From: Ostrinia nubilalis
Taxonomy: Eukaryota; Arthropoda; Insecta; Lepidoptera; Crambidae
DNA length: 64,000 nt
Direction: 5' to 3'
Assembly: GCF_963855985.1 (NCBI RefSeq)
Contig: NW_026973572.1
Location: 248,001 to 312,000, forward strand
Position 1 is the first letter of the stretch. Each line of letters begins with the position of its first letter. Below are positions 42,354 through 52,855 of this stretch, piece by piece. The position numbers and the translations under genes were made by a program. Below the pieces are notes generated by a model. The model did not search any database. It saw nothing but the letters and a program-made list of their open reading frames with translations, and had not been told where the DNA came from.

Positions 42354-45300
42354 TGGCGGATAAGTGCGGTTTCAAAAGTGCAATGTGTTACAAGTGTGAT
42401 AAAATAGGTCATATAAGTCACATGTGCCGTAATAAAAAAAGCCAAAGAGTGTTTCAAGTGGCAAATAGTGATTCGGAGGGGGATGGCGAATCTCCTACGC
42501 TTTATAGATTAAGTGATGGACAGGAATCAGATAGCCCTTGGTATTGTAAGTTGAATGTAGAAGGTGTTATGTTGAACATGCAAATCGACAGCGGTTCCTC
42601 GGTAAGCGCTATTTCAAAAGATACTTATAATAGATTATTTAAAGGCAGACCATTGATCGAATCCAACAAAGTGTTGACTGTATACAGTGGCGAAAAAATT
42701 AAACCACTAGGCATAATGCCAGTCAACGTCATTAATAGTGACCAATCTTTTACTTCGAAATTATATGTTTTAGATAATGGTAATTGTCCACCCATTATCG
42801 GTAGAAAATGGATGCGACACTTAAAAATTTCACTGCCCATGATAGCACAAGTGTCATGTAATGATAATGAGAGCGTAATCAATGAAATAGTACGTAAATA
42901 CAGTAATGTGTTCACCCCGGGAATGGGAACATTCAACCGCGGCACCATTAGCTTGCAAGTGTGCGCGGGCGCGCGGCCCGTGTGGCGCCGGGCGCGCGTC
43001 GTGCCGCACGCGCTGCGGCCCGCGGTGGACGCCGAGCTGGCGCGCCTGGAGGCCGAGGGCGTCATCAGCCCCGTCGAGGACGTGGGCGGTTGGGGTACAC
43101 CTATTGTACCCGTTAGGAAACAGAACGGCACTATTAGAATTTGTGGAGATTTTAAAGTAACCGTTAATCCAGTTCTGTCCGATGACAAATATCCACTTCC
43201 TCGGATTGAGGATTTGTTTTCCTCTTTGAGGGGAGGTAAGACGTTTAGTAAAATTGACCTGAAAAGTGCATACCAGCAACTTTTATTGGATGATGAGTCA
43301 AAAAAATTATGCACCATCGTGACACATAAGGGGAATTTTGTTTATAATAGATTACCGTTCGGAATTAAAACGGCCGCAAATAAATTCCAAAGAGTAATGG
43401 ATTCTTTGTTTAAATTGAACCATGTAGCAGTTTTCGTGGACGACCTAATTGTAACTGGTGAAACTAGGGATTTACACATAAAAAATTTAGAAACAGTATT
43501 CAAAATTTTGAACGACACGGGTCTAAAAATAAGTAAAGAAAAATGTTGTTTTTTTCAAAAGAGAGTTTCTTATTTGGGGCATGTTATCGATTCAGAAGGT
43601 TTGCACACAGAAACAAAAAAATTGATGCCGTTCTTGCTGCGGAGCGACCTCAAGACGTCAGCGAGCTCAGAGCTTTTCTAGGTCTCATCAACTATTATTC
43701 AAAATTCGTAAGAAATTTCAGCACTGTGGTCGCACCCTTATACTCCTTATTAAAAAAACATAAAACATGGGAGTGGTCCACCGAATGTGAAATGGCTTTT
43801 GTCAAAATCAAGGAGCTCTTGAAGAACTCCGAGATCTTAATGCATTTTGACCCCGACCTCCCGTTGGTGTTGTCGTGCGACGCGTCGCTGCGCGGCGTGG
43901 GCGCGTGGCTGGGCCACGAGCTGCCCGACGGCCGCGTGCGCGCCGTGGCCCACGCCAGCCGCACGCTGTCTTCGGCAGAACAGAACTATAGTCAAATATG
44001 TAGGGAAGGTTTGGCAATCATTTTTGGAGTGCAACGATTTCACGAATATGTGTATGGTAGGCATTTTATTCTTGTTAGCGATTGCAAACCTTTGTGTTCA
44101 ATTTTCGGACCCAAAACTAGTATTCCTTTAATGGTGGCTGGCAGGTTGCAACGATGGTCAATAATTTTGAGCGAATATGATTACACTATTAAATGTATCA
44201 AATCAAAAGATAATCGTTTAGCAGACTGTTTATCACGAGCGGGCAAAATTACTGTCGATAAGGGAATAGAAAATATTAAGGGTAGCATCGGGGACGATTT
44301 AGAGGGTACCATGAACATAAACTTCATTAATTTGTCTAAACCTATTGATTTTAAAGAAATTGCGAATCATACAAAGAAAGATACAATTTTAAACAAGATT
44401 TATGGTTATGTTTTGCACGGGTGGCCAACGGTTTCAAATATACCTACCGAATGCAGGGATTTTTTCAATAGAAAAAACTTTATTACATCCGAACACGGTT
44501 GTTTATTATTCGGTTACCGCGTGATCATACCTAAAAGCTTGCAAATTTCATTGTTAAATGAATTGCACAGCAGCCATTTAGGCATTGTGAAAATGAAATC
44601 TTTAGCGCGCACATACGTTTACTGGCCCAACATTGATAAAGATATCGAACATATGTGCGCAGCATGCGAGGTGTGTGCAAAAGAGAGAGATAATCCAGTC
44701 AAAAGTACATTAATGCCATGGTCGTGGCCCAATGAGCCATGGTATAGATTGCATTTGGACCATTTGGGCCCATTTATGAATTGTCAATACTTGATAGTTA
44801 TAGATTCACATTCCAAATGGATCGAGGTTTGTAAGGTCAACTCCACTAACACAGACACTACAATAAAACATTTAAGAGATATATTTGCTCGTTTCGGATT
44901 ACCGCATGAAATTGTCACAGATAATGGGTCAGCTTTTACTAGTGAAAAGTTTAAATCTTTTATTAGCAAAAATGGTATCAGCCACATATTGACCTCACCC
45001 AGGCATCCGCGAAGCAATGGTGCCGCAGAGAATGCTGTAGGATTGTTAAAAAATGCTTTAAAAAAGCCTTACGTGAAGGAATCGCCGTTGACATTGCTCT
45101 GAGTAGATTTTTGTTAAATTACCGCAATTCGATTCATAGCACAACTCAAAAATCGCCAAGTGAATTGTTATTGGGACGTAGGTTAAGATGTTGTTTAGAT
45201 TTGCTGAAGCCATGTACTAAAAACATTGTTATCAATAATCAATCTAATCAAATTAATTCTTTTAAAGGAAAGTTAAGGGATATGTCAATCGGGGACGTAA

Positions 45301-45726
45301 TCATGTTTAAAAAATGGTTTAGAAATAAGGAAATTTGGGAAAAGGGCACAATCGTAAATAAAATAAAATGTTATGTATGAAATCAGCTGTAATAATGAGA
45401 CTTACAGACGACACATTGACCAAATATTTAAAATGCCAAAAATCAATCTAGATAATCACAGCCCTATTTTTGATGAAGGCTATCCAAATGTTAATAATGA
45501 GCTTAGTACTACACGTAAAAGTCGAACACCACTGTCATCACCCACTGGGAAGCCTACATCACCACACTCGCCGCCCTATGAGGAGGCTGAGAACGACATG
45601 AATTCGACTCAGGGGTCACCGCCCTCTAGCCCGTCTAACTTAATAAATAATGATCGAAATTGCGAGTATGATAACGTAAACACCCGTCGGGGAAATAGGA
45701 TCAATGTGTCATACGAGTTAGAGTAA
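42354..45726 (+). pseudogene. mag-like element I Gag-Pol, C-terminal piece
   Basis: The frame resumes in the middle of the first zinc knuckle, exactly after the CATT duplication. A second knuckle CYKCDKIGHISHMC follows. Protease: QIDSGSSVSAIS (about 42584). RT: FSKIDLKSAYQQL, YNRLPFGIKTA, catalytic VFVDDLIVTG (43430-43460). A one-base change in an A run near 43612 shifts the frame into RNase H (VLSCDASLRGVGAWLG) and integrase (LHSSHLGIVKM, then CAACEVC; HLDHLGPF; VTDNGSAF; NGAAENAVGLLK). Further frame changes lie near 45072 (A run) and 45374. Two sharply bounded GC-rich islands lie at about 42955-43090 and 43850-43975. The end is Ser/Pro-rich. Confidence 0.92.
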
Positions 45727-46029
45727 TAAGTTTATATAAGTTTATCAGCATAAAATATTTGCTTATTAGATATTGTAGTTAGTTTTTAAGTTTATTGCAT
45801 GTTACCTAGGACTTGCTGATTGAAGTTTAAAATATGTTTATTTTGTATTTACTGCGTTATGTTGCACATACTAGATAACTTTAAGTGTGTAATTATTTAT
45901 ATACTTAAGCATTGGTATCAATGTCATGTTTATAATTAGGAACTCAATATATCTATACTTTAAAATAAGTCTTGCTGCACTATCTGTACTTCATTTACTT
46001 ATAAATACATTAAATATGTTCACCTTTAC

Positions 46030-46042
46030 GGAGGGGGAATGA
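46030..46042 (+). promoter_or_regulatory. Polypurine tract of mag-like element I
   Basis: GGAGGGGGAATGA directly precedes the 3' LTR start TGTGATG, as expected for plus-strand priming. Confidence 0.85.
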
Positions 46043-46198
46043 TGTGATGTATTCATGCTATAGCTATACCTACGCATCTATATTGTATCGAGTGTCGACG
46101 CGCTGCGTTTCTTTTCTAAATAAACCAGTCAGTCGCGGACCACCGTGTTATCAATTTGCTCCCGTAGTTAGTACCTATATCGATATACATACACTATA
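46043..46198 (+). repeat. 3' LTR of mag-like element I
   Basis: 156 bp, one visible difference from 13523-13678. It is followed by ACTAT, the probable 5-bp target duplication. Confidence 0.9.
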
Positions 46199-46203
46199 AC
46201 TAT

Positions 46204-46726
46204 TCACTCTCCTCTATCTTGAGGTTCCTATTAATTGCAGAGTGCATCCCAAAACGGATGAGAGCTTCCTGTTTTTTCTGCATGCTTGTAATTTTCCTAG
46301 AGAACTCGACATTTGTTTTATTAATGTGTGTTTCTTTTGTTTCAGGTATCCAGACAACGACGGACCAACAGACGCCGCGCCAACGGACATCCCGCTCCCG
46401 ACGAAGAGACTTGTTTTTAGTTTCGCCTGTTTTCCCGACCACCACGGCAATGTTGGTTGTTCACATTTGAGGGTAAGTAATATTTTTATTACATTGATTT
46501 TTGGCAATACTGATCTCTTTTTCTCATGAAACCGAGGTCGGTTTGCAGAGCCGCTGTGATAGGTACAATTTAGGGGTTTCCACACTTTACAGTCTTTCGC
46601 CGAGAACGGAACACCAAATGAGAACACCAGTCCACCGATCACGCCGCATGTCCGGTTTCCCACGTTATTCGGTTGCATGCCGAGTTCTTTTGGAGTTCCA
46701 ATGGTTTACTTGCTTGGGACAACTTC
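46204..46726. other. Flank of the nest, possible exon-like segment
   Basis: A 3' splice-like site (TTCTTTTGTTTCAG) ends at 46345 and a 5' splice-like site (GAG then GGTAAGTAAT) lies at about 46468-46480. The roughly 123 bases between are open in two plus-strand frames. A 154-codon minus-strand frame (46678-46214) also exists. I recognise neither protein. This could be a piece of host gene or of another repeat; support is weak. Confidence 0.25.
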
Positions 46727-48320
46727 AGCAATAGGCAACGGATGATCTTGCCAATGTGTCCCATCGTCGACGCACCGGGCACAACGGACTAAAGGCATTG
46801 TGATCGTGCTTTTCATACTTGGCTGAGCTGCAGTTCTTACAGGTGGCACTGACTCCAGCAAGCCAATCCGCACACTCAGTCCGAAGGTGTGGTCCTCCAC
46901 AGTGGCTGCACAGGTCGACGGTCTCAGTGCAGAAGCGTTTCCCATGGCCGTAGCCAAGGCACCTCGTGCACTGGACCAGCGGGGACTAATCTTCAACCCT
47001 GACCTGCTGCAAGTCCACGTGCAGGGAACCACCCTCGATGGCCCTCCGCCAGATGGCGGGTGAGGTAGAGATGACAACGTGGTTAGTGTGCGGATTCCGT
47101 GCGCGCTTCTTAAACTTGATCTGCAGGCGGTCATCCCCTTCGCCGAGGTCGCGAAACAACTCCTTGTTCTGGCTCCTGATTGCCTTAAGGATGTCCCCGT
47201 CGCTATTAAGCAGCAGGACATCCCTCAGGATCAGGAGCGGATCTTTGTTCTTCACCTCCTCGACGACGAGCCGATCCCCCGCATTTTCAAGCCTCGCCTT
47301 AACCTTCGCCCTTTCCTCCTTAGAACTGCAGCTCATTATGATTTTACCATCTTTTGCCTTTCTTACTTTTTGCACCTTAATCCAGCCCTCCTTCGCGTTT
47401 ACCGCCTCCCTCACTCTACTCAGCACAGTGTCCGCGGTGTCCTGATTGTCCTCCGAGGACACTATGACTGAGTGCAGGGCGGTCTTTACCGGCGACATCC
47501 TATCCGAGTGTGGCGGCGGCATGGTCGCCGCCACACTCGCATAGGTGACCGTCGTGTCCAGTTTGATGGTCTGTTTATCAATTTCGTTTCGAATATCGTC
47601 CAACTTTTTATTGTTTTCTACCAAAAGTCTGTTATTTTCTTCTATTTTCGCCATCATCCTGTCACTTTCTATCCTATCACACGTCAAACTCATCCTTTCA
47701 GTCTCCTCTTTCCCCTTCTCACAGGCTCCATCCTTCTTCCCTTCCTTTCTATCCATCTCCGAGTCCTTAATGAGATGATACATCCTGTCAAGACACCGTG
47801 TGACCTCTACCTTGATCTCCGTTCGGAGATTGCGAGCTTCACCTAGGTTTGTCTTGCTTGCCTTTAACCAAAACGGCCCTCGCTTCGGCCACTCTGTCGC
47901 GGCTGGTGGTCTGCCTTGATGACAGAGTGGGGCTGTCCGCAGGCGACTTCATGGCGGTCAAATTTTTCGATTTGTATGCGTCGGATCGCAACAAATGAGG
48001 TGTCCACGGATAGGGCTCGTCGAGACGGACAAAATAAGACGGTCAACGCCTGGGGTCGCCCTGAAAAATTTGGAAAAAGACGTCCAAAAACCGTTTCAGA
48101 AAACCTAAAATCCGCCAAAAAAGCAAGTTCTAGTAAATAAATAAATAAAATATTGTAAGTCAATATTAAAAATTTGAAAAGTCGAAAATTTCCACGAAAA
48201 TCGATTTTTCGCTTGTCTAACGTCACGAGTGTGTTTACTAAAAATATTACGCACAATTTGATGTATAACACGTGGGGGTGCGTTTAAATTTTGAAGAAAA
48301 TTTGAGTTGGGTTAGTTTTG
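46727..48320 (-). pseudogene. R1-like LINE, 5' UTR and ORF1 (Gag)
   Basis: The minus-strand frame from 47783 starts MYHLIKDSEMDRK. It has a coiled coil (KIEENNRLLVENNKKLDDI), an AVNAKEGWIKVQKVRKAKDG block and a following RNA-binding-like region. Upstream, VAEARAVLVK at about 47905-47870 continues the Gag N-terminus across a frameshift. A TAG at 46986-46988 interrupts, then zinc knuckles follow in the same frame (CTRCLGYGHGKRFC, CSHCGGPHLRTEC, CKNC..H). This fits TRAS/SART/R1 Gag. No ORF2 follows; sequence after 46726 is unrelated. The 5' UTR is taken to reach about 48320. Confidence 0.82.
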
Positions 48321-48402
48321 ACGTGGTAATCAGAGCCTTTTTCATGACGTTTTTTAATTTTGTTCAGATTAATTTAGAAGATAGAGAAGTTTAGATGAGT
48401 GT

Positions 48403-48461
48403 ATAGAAATTAAAAGAAATAGTAAACTTCATGAAAGTTTACTATTTCTTTTAATTTCTAT
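48403..48461. repeat. Perfect hairpin, 27-bp arms, 5-nt loop
   Basis: 48403-48429 is the exact reverse complement of 48435-48461; the loop is CATGA. It is AT-rich, ending in AGTAAACTT before the loop. It is not part of any element recognised here. Confidence 0.95.
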
Positions 48462-49734
48462 AATTTTAATACTATTATTCCAATTTTATGTATTACTGTT
48501 TTACTTGTTTTTGACTATCGATGCCTCCTAAGTAAACTATCGTATGTCTTAAAACCAAACTTTACAGTAGAGCCATTTAAAGATATTTATGTGTGCAGTT
48601 TTCCCATCTTTTGAGCTAGGGATACGATTTTTTCAAAACATATAGTCGATTTAAGGTGTATTCTCGTACAATAACATTTATTTGTAAATATATTGTAGTT
48701 TTGGAGATATTGTTGTTACGGTGTTTTACGGCGGATAAAATTAGTCATAGAAATCGTAACATAACTATACAATTATTTACTTTGTCTAGCTGTAGGTAAA
48801 ATATATAGTAAGAGCCACATACTCCATTGTACGGGAACATAATCATTATTTTATACTGTCGAAGGTATGTTACATATTTATTAATTTTTCATTGTAAATT
48901 CATGCTAAAACTAAATTATTCAATTAGGTACTCATCTATTTTGGACAAAAGGATTCACAAAATCAATTTGAACACAATGAAAGTCTTGAAATGAAACCTC
49001 TGTTTTAAATACCATATTTATTAATTTGTACCAAAGAATCACGTTATTATAACAGTCTTTCTTTTTCATGAAAATATAATTAAAATAATTACAAATAATT
49101 AAATCAAAAGTAATTAACTGACGAGATCAAATAATTTTTTTTTTGTTTTCTAATAAACATTGATTATTTTTGAAACAGCAATTACGATTAAATTAAAAAG
49201 TTTTATTTATAAAGGTGATAAAAGGAATATTTATTTTCTTTGTTAACCTTAAAATAAGCAAAATCTATTCTTTATTGATAAAATCAATTAACAAAGTTAC
49301 ATCGTTATTGTTCTTACTTTAAAAAAATAGTATTTAATCTTATTAGAGCCTCTAATATTATTCAAAAATTACACATAAGGAATTTATATAATAGGTAACA
49401 TGAATAATAATTAATGATAATTCAGTAAATTGTGTTTTTTTTTTCTGAAATCAATTAAGTTTAGGTAAGTTATGAGTTATTTTTTTCTACTGGACTTTTA
49501 AAGATATTTATTTTATTTAGTTACATTAAAATACTTGGTAAGCCTTTGTACTAGTGGTGTCATTCCAGCGGTGCATCACCAATTCTATCACAATCTTCTT
49601 GTAGATTCTTTTAATCATAATGCTGAGAGTGATTCAGATTTACTTTTTTTAGTTATAAAGCTTTTTACCTATTATTGATTACTTATAAAAATACATAAAA
49701 ATGTCACTAATTAAAGAAATTTAGTTTGTTATAT
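48462..49734. other. AT-rich stretch without recognised genes
   Basis: No coding region is supported. It contains one arm (48516-48536) of a long-range inverted repeat whose partner is at 60880-60900. The rest is low-complexity AT-rich sequence. Confidence 0.5.
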
Positions 49735-49897
49735 AATTATAGCCTATAGATATGTTATGTTATTCTGGGTTATAAACAAAAATACTGTAAAGTTTCATCA
49801 AAATCTGTTCGGTAGTTTTTGCGCGAAAGAGTAACAAATTTCCAGACATCCTGATATCCAGAATCCTAACTTTCGCATTTATAATATTAGTAGGATC
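49735..49897 (+). repeat. Lepidopteran repeat tail (TTTCGCATTTATAATATTAGT type)
   Basis: AAAGTTTCATCAAAATCTGT, AGTTTTTGCGCGAAAGAGTA and CGCATTTATAATATTAGTAG form an ending I recognise from many lepidopteran genomes. It is a truncated non-coding copy. Confidence 0.6.
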
Positions 49898-50035
49898 GAA
49901 GTACCTTCATCACTAAGTAAATCACTGGAGATCAAATTAGAAAATGCTTGGATTTCTATTAAATCAGCTCCTTCAGGCAATGGCGAATTTGAAACTTTTT
50001 TTTTTGCGCTGGCATCCCTAGCTGTCAGACGCGTA

Positions 50036-51067
50036 GGGTAAGGTTGCCACTATTGGACCACTTAACTTTGAAATGACATAACAGCGGAATTGTGATAGAT
50101 AGGAGCAACATGATTTAACATTTTAATAAGCCTTATATATAAGAACTTGCATGTGTCATTTGTGATTTTTAGCATTAACCATAAACAGAGAAAGTAGAAA
50201 AAAACTGTTTTGCCATGGTTGCTTTCTTTGGACCACTGTTTCTTTAATTGGACCAGTGAGTTGCTATCATTGGACTTAGGAAATTTTGTGCAGTGGTCCA
50301 TTCAACGGTACCATGAGAATTCAAACAAATAAAAGACAATAATCAATTTTATTATTCTACAATTAGTCAACGCTTTATAAAATAAAATGGCACAGTCTCA
50401 TTAATCAGTCTCCGATTTGGAATGTTTATAATGTTGCACCTTTTGCTCTTAAATTTTTGTCGTCCAGCCTTCTTTTTAGCGTCGCTTTTGGTACACCATA
50501 TATCCTACTTGCCTCATTCAGTCCAACTTCTTGTTTACTTAAAGCTTGTAGTGCCAATGTCAAGCTTTCTTCGTTCCACGCATAGTATTCCCCTCGTTTT
50601 GCCATGCTAAAATAAAAATAAAACCATTTAAATTTCTATTTTAAAAGTTGCTATGATTGGACCGGTCCAATTAAAGAGAAACTTACTGGTCCATTGATGG
50701 CAATTCATAGCACAAAGACAAAAATGTTAATACATAAAAATCTGTGAAATATTGCAAAAAACAGTTTACAAATCTACTTGAACAACTAAATAAGGCGTGC
50801 GATTCACAATAAATAACATTAAAAACATTTAATAAACTGTACTTACCTGGTAAACTGTGTCACGAGAAAATTACATCGGGAGCGCGCGAAACACTGCAGC
50901 TAACGTCCTTCCCCAATGGAGCTCACGGCGACACTGGTGGGAGCGGGGGTTGGTACTAGCTCAAATAGCTAACGTTTCGTGCAAACGGTTGATTTTTAAA
51001 GTACTTAGGTTCCGAGAAATCAGAGCGGTCCAAAGAAAGAGCCGGTCCATTGATCGCAACCTTACCC
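50036..51067. mobile_element. pogo-like DNA element, mostly decayed (1032 bp)
   Basis: The termini are imperfect inverted repeats: left GGGTAAGGTTGCCACTATTG, right reversed GGGTAAGGTTGCGATCAATG. Both sides carry TA (50034-50035, 51068-51069). The motif GTTGC(C/T)A..ATTGGACC recurs inside at about 50263 and 50648, and reversed at about 50690 and 51045, as expected of transposase-binding sites. A minus-strand HTH frame lies at 50426-50605. No DDE catalytic region is seen. Confidence 0.85.
50426..50605 (-). CDS. psq-type helix-turn-helix peptide (59 aa) in pogo-like element
   Basis: The ATG at 50605 opens 59 codons to a TAA. The sequence starts MAKRGEYYAWNEESLTLALQ and contains LNEASRIYGVPKATLKRRL. 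This matches the psq-type HTH at the N-terminus of pogo/Tigger transposases and CENP-B-related proteins, where it binds DNA. Both helices and the turn (YGVPKATL) are preserved. The CENP-B-type second HTH and the DDE domain are missing. The frame could be a first exon or what is left after deletion. Alone it could still bind DNA; that is inference. Confidence 0.75.
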   Translation of the reverse strand: MAKRGEYYAWNEESLTLALQALSKQEVGLNEASRIYGVPKATLKRRLDDKNLRAKGATL

Positions 51068-51562
51068 TAATTTTAACGGGGTCAAATTTTTAATGTTAAT
51101 TTACTATAATTTCGTGTAATATTGTGATAAAATTTACTGAAATCAATTGTTTATCGTATAAATAATGTATACGAGTGTTATCCGACGAAAATATTTAATA
51201 TTTAAGACAAAAAAGTGAAGACAAAATTTCGTCAGCTGTCAACGAAAAATCTTCATAAATTTAAATTTACGGAACAAATTAACAGGGGAGTATTGTTTTT
51301 ATTCATTAATTAACTAACATCTATAGGTAAATTACATGTATTTTGCATTATACACTAAAAATAAAACATTACAATTCCCAACGTTGAGGTTATGTTTTCA
51401 TGTAAATATTCATATTTTGCCTTTTAATTACTCAGTTTTAAACTTTAATCTGTAAAATAACACAATTCGTGTAAAATATATTTTATTTTAGTGGATATAA
51501 GTAGAAGAGTTATTTAACCTTGACAAAAAATCCTACCCACACAATTTAGCTTAACTTTATAA

Positions 51563-52650
51563 GGGTCATTCCACAAAAATATGTCAACTCTTAGTCCGCG
51601 CCACATTTCACATGAAATATTTGTTAATATTTTATTCCAAAATTGTTAAATAACAGCTCGCAATGTGCTTTATTCATCACCCATTTATATTTTTTGAAAC
51701 TGATTTTAAAACATCTTAAATTCCTTTTGAATGACCCAAAACGTCATTCCCTAGGCATGTCCGTACTCCAAAAGTTTGTGTTTTGGGACCCACATTTATA
51801 AAAACATCAACTTTATCCTTTGTTTTAATTAACGAATAATCTATTTAAATGTATATTACACCAAATTCTATTAATATTTTGCGGTTTCAATAAACAATAA
51901 TTTGATTTTCTTTAGTTGAAAAAGAGTCTACAGCTTTTAGCGTCATTCCCTCGCCACGGACTGATTTTATAATTTTGCGCTTTAATATGTATTTAGAGTG
52001 AATGACATTTAGTTGAGTTTAAAGTACGATACGAAGTTATCCTCAGACCATACTGGCTTTGCGGTAGCCGTTTTTTGAATTAGTGCAAACGTGCCAGTTG
52101 TTGCGGAAAAATGTGTTATCCAGTTCCTTCGTCAGTCCCTAGTTGAGTAGCTTTATTGATTACAATAAGAAATTGTACATAATTTAATTAGTATTTACGT
52201 GTGGTTTTTTGGCTATTTTCGGCACATCGTATTAAGCATCTTATAATATAAAGTTAATCTGCATTTGTGTTAAGTTTTACTCCAAATCGTCAGTCCCTAG
52301 AGCGTCAGGCCCTAGCTTTAAACGGCACTTGGGACTAAATTACTAGTTAGGGAATGATGTTTTTTATATAGTGATAATAACAAAACAACTACATTATGTA
52401 TATTAACTTATCTATAAATGTTAAGGTTATAAGTTTTATACTTTATTAGAAGTCATATAGGAGTAATGTAGTATGAAAAAATTGAAAATTATAATTTCTC
52501 CTAAAATAAAGCATAAAGTGACTGGCCCTTTTAGACATAAAATAATTAATTAATAAACTATAATTTACACTAATAAAGTATTCAAAAGCATCTTAAAAAA
52601 GTTACGGACAAAATGACGTCGAAAATATACAGATTTTTATGGAATGACCC
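51563..52650. mobile_element. Unclassified DNA element with ATAA duplication (1088 bp)
   Basis: The ends are inverted: left GGGTCATTCCACAAAAATAT, right reversed GGGTCATTCCATAAAAATCT. ATAA stands on both sides (51559-51562 and 52651-52654), a 4-bp duplication. The motif (G)TCA(T/G)TCCCTA recurs at least four times inside (about 51746, 51950, 52131, 52289) and once reversed (near 52350). No transposase is seen. A Sola-like class would fit a 4-bp duplication, but this is a guess. Confidence 0.75.
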
Positions 52651-52855
52651 ATAAATTGGTTATTTTCTGTAATAAGACTTTTAAATGATAATAAGATAGT
52701 ATTCAAATACAGATCCCTAATAGTCTATCACCTACTGTTATTGCTAAGATCACTAAAACCCTTTTTTTTGTATTTTTTTTTCTCGGTTCTTCGATCGGGA
52801 TCGCTACACAAAATCCTATTTCCATTGGTAAACTTCACTGCAACAAGCTTCAAGG

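Larger units (their letters stand above)
13523..46198 (+). mobile_element. Ty3/mag-like element I, host of the whole nest
   Basis: Two 156-bp direct repeats (13523-13678 and 46043-46198) differ at one visible position. ACTAT stands before the first (13518-13522) and after the second (46199-46203); CTAT with slightly different ends is also possible. A PBS follows the left LTR and a polypurine tract precedes the right one. Its gag-pol is cut into three pieces by a BEL/Pao element (13802-27897) and a family X element (28528-42349). At both cut points the reading frame resumes exactly after the duplicated target bases, which proves the nesting order. Confidence 0.92.

Noticed and set aside
42215..42457. 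80-codon minus-strand frame over the family X and mag-like I junction
   Set aside because: It spans two unrelated elements and is antisense to a clear zinc-knuckle coding sequence.
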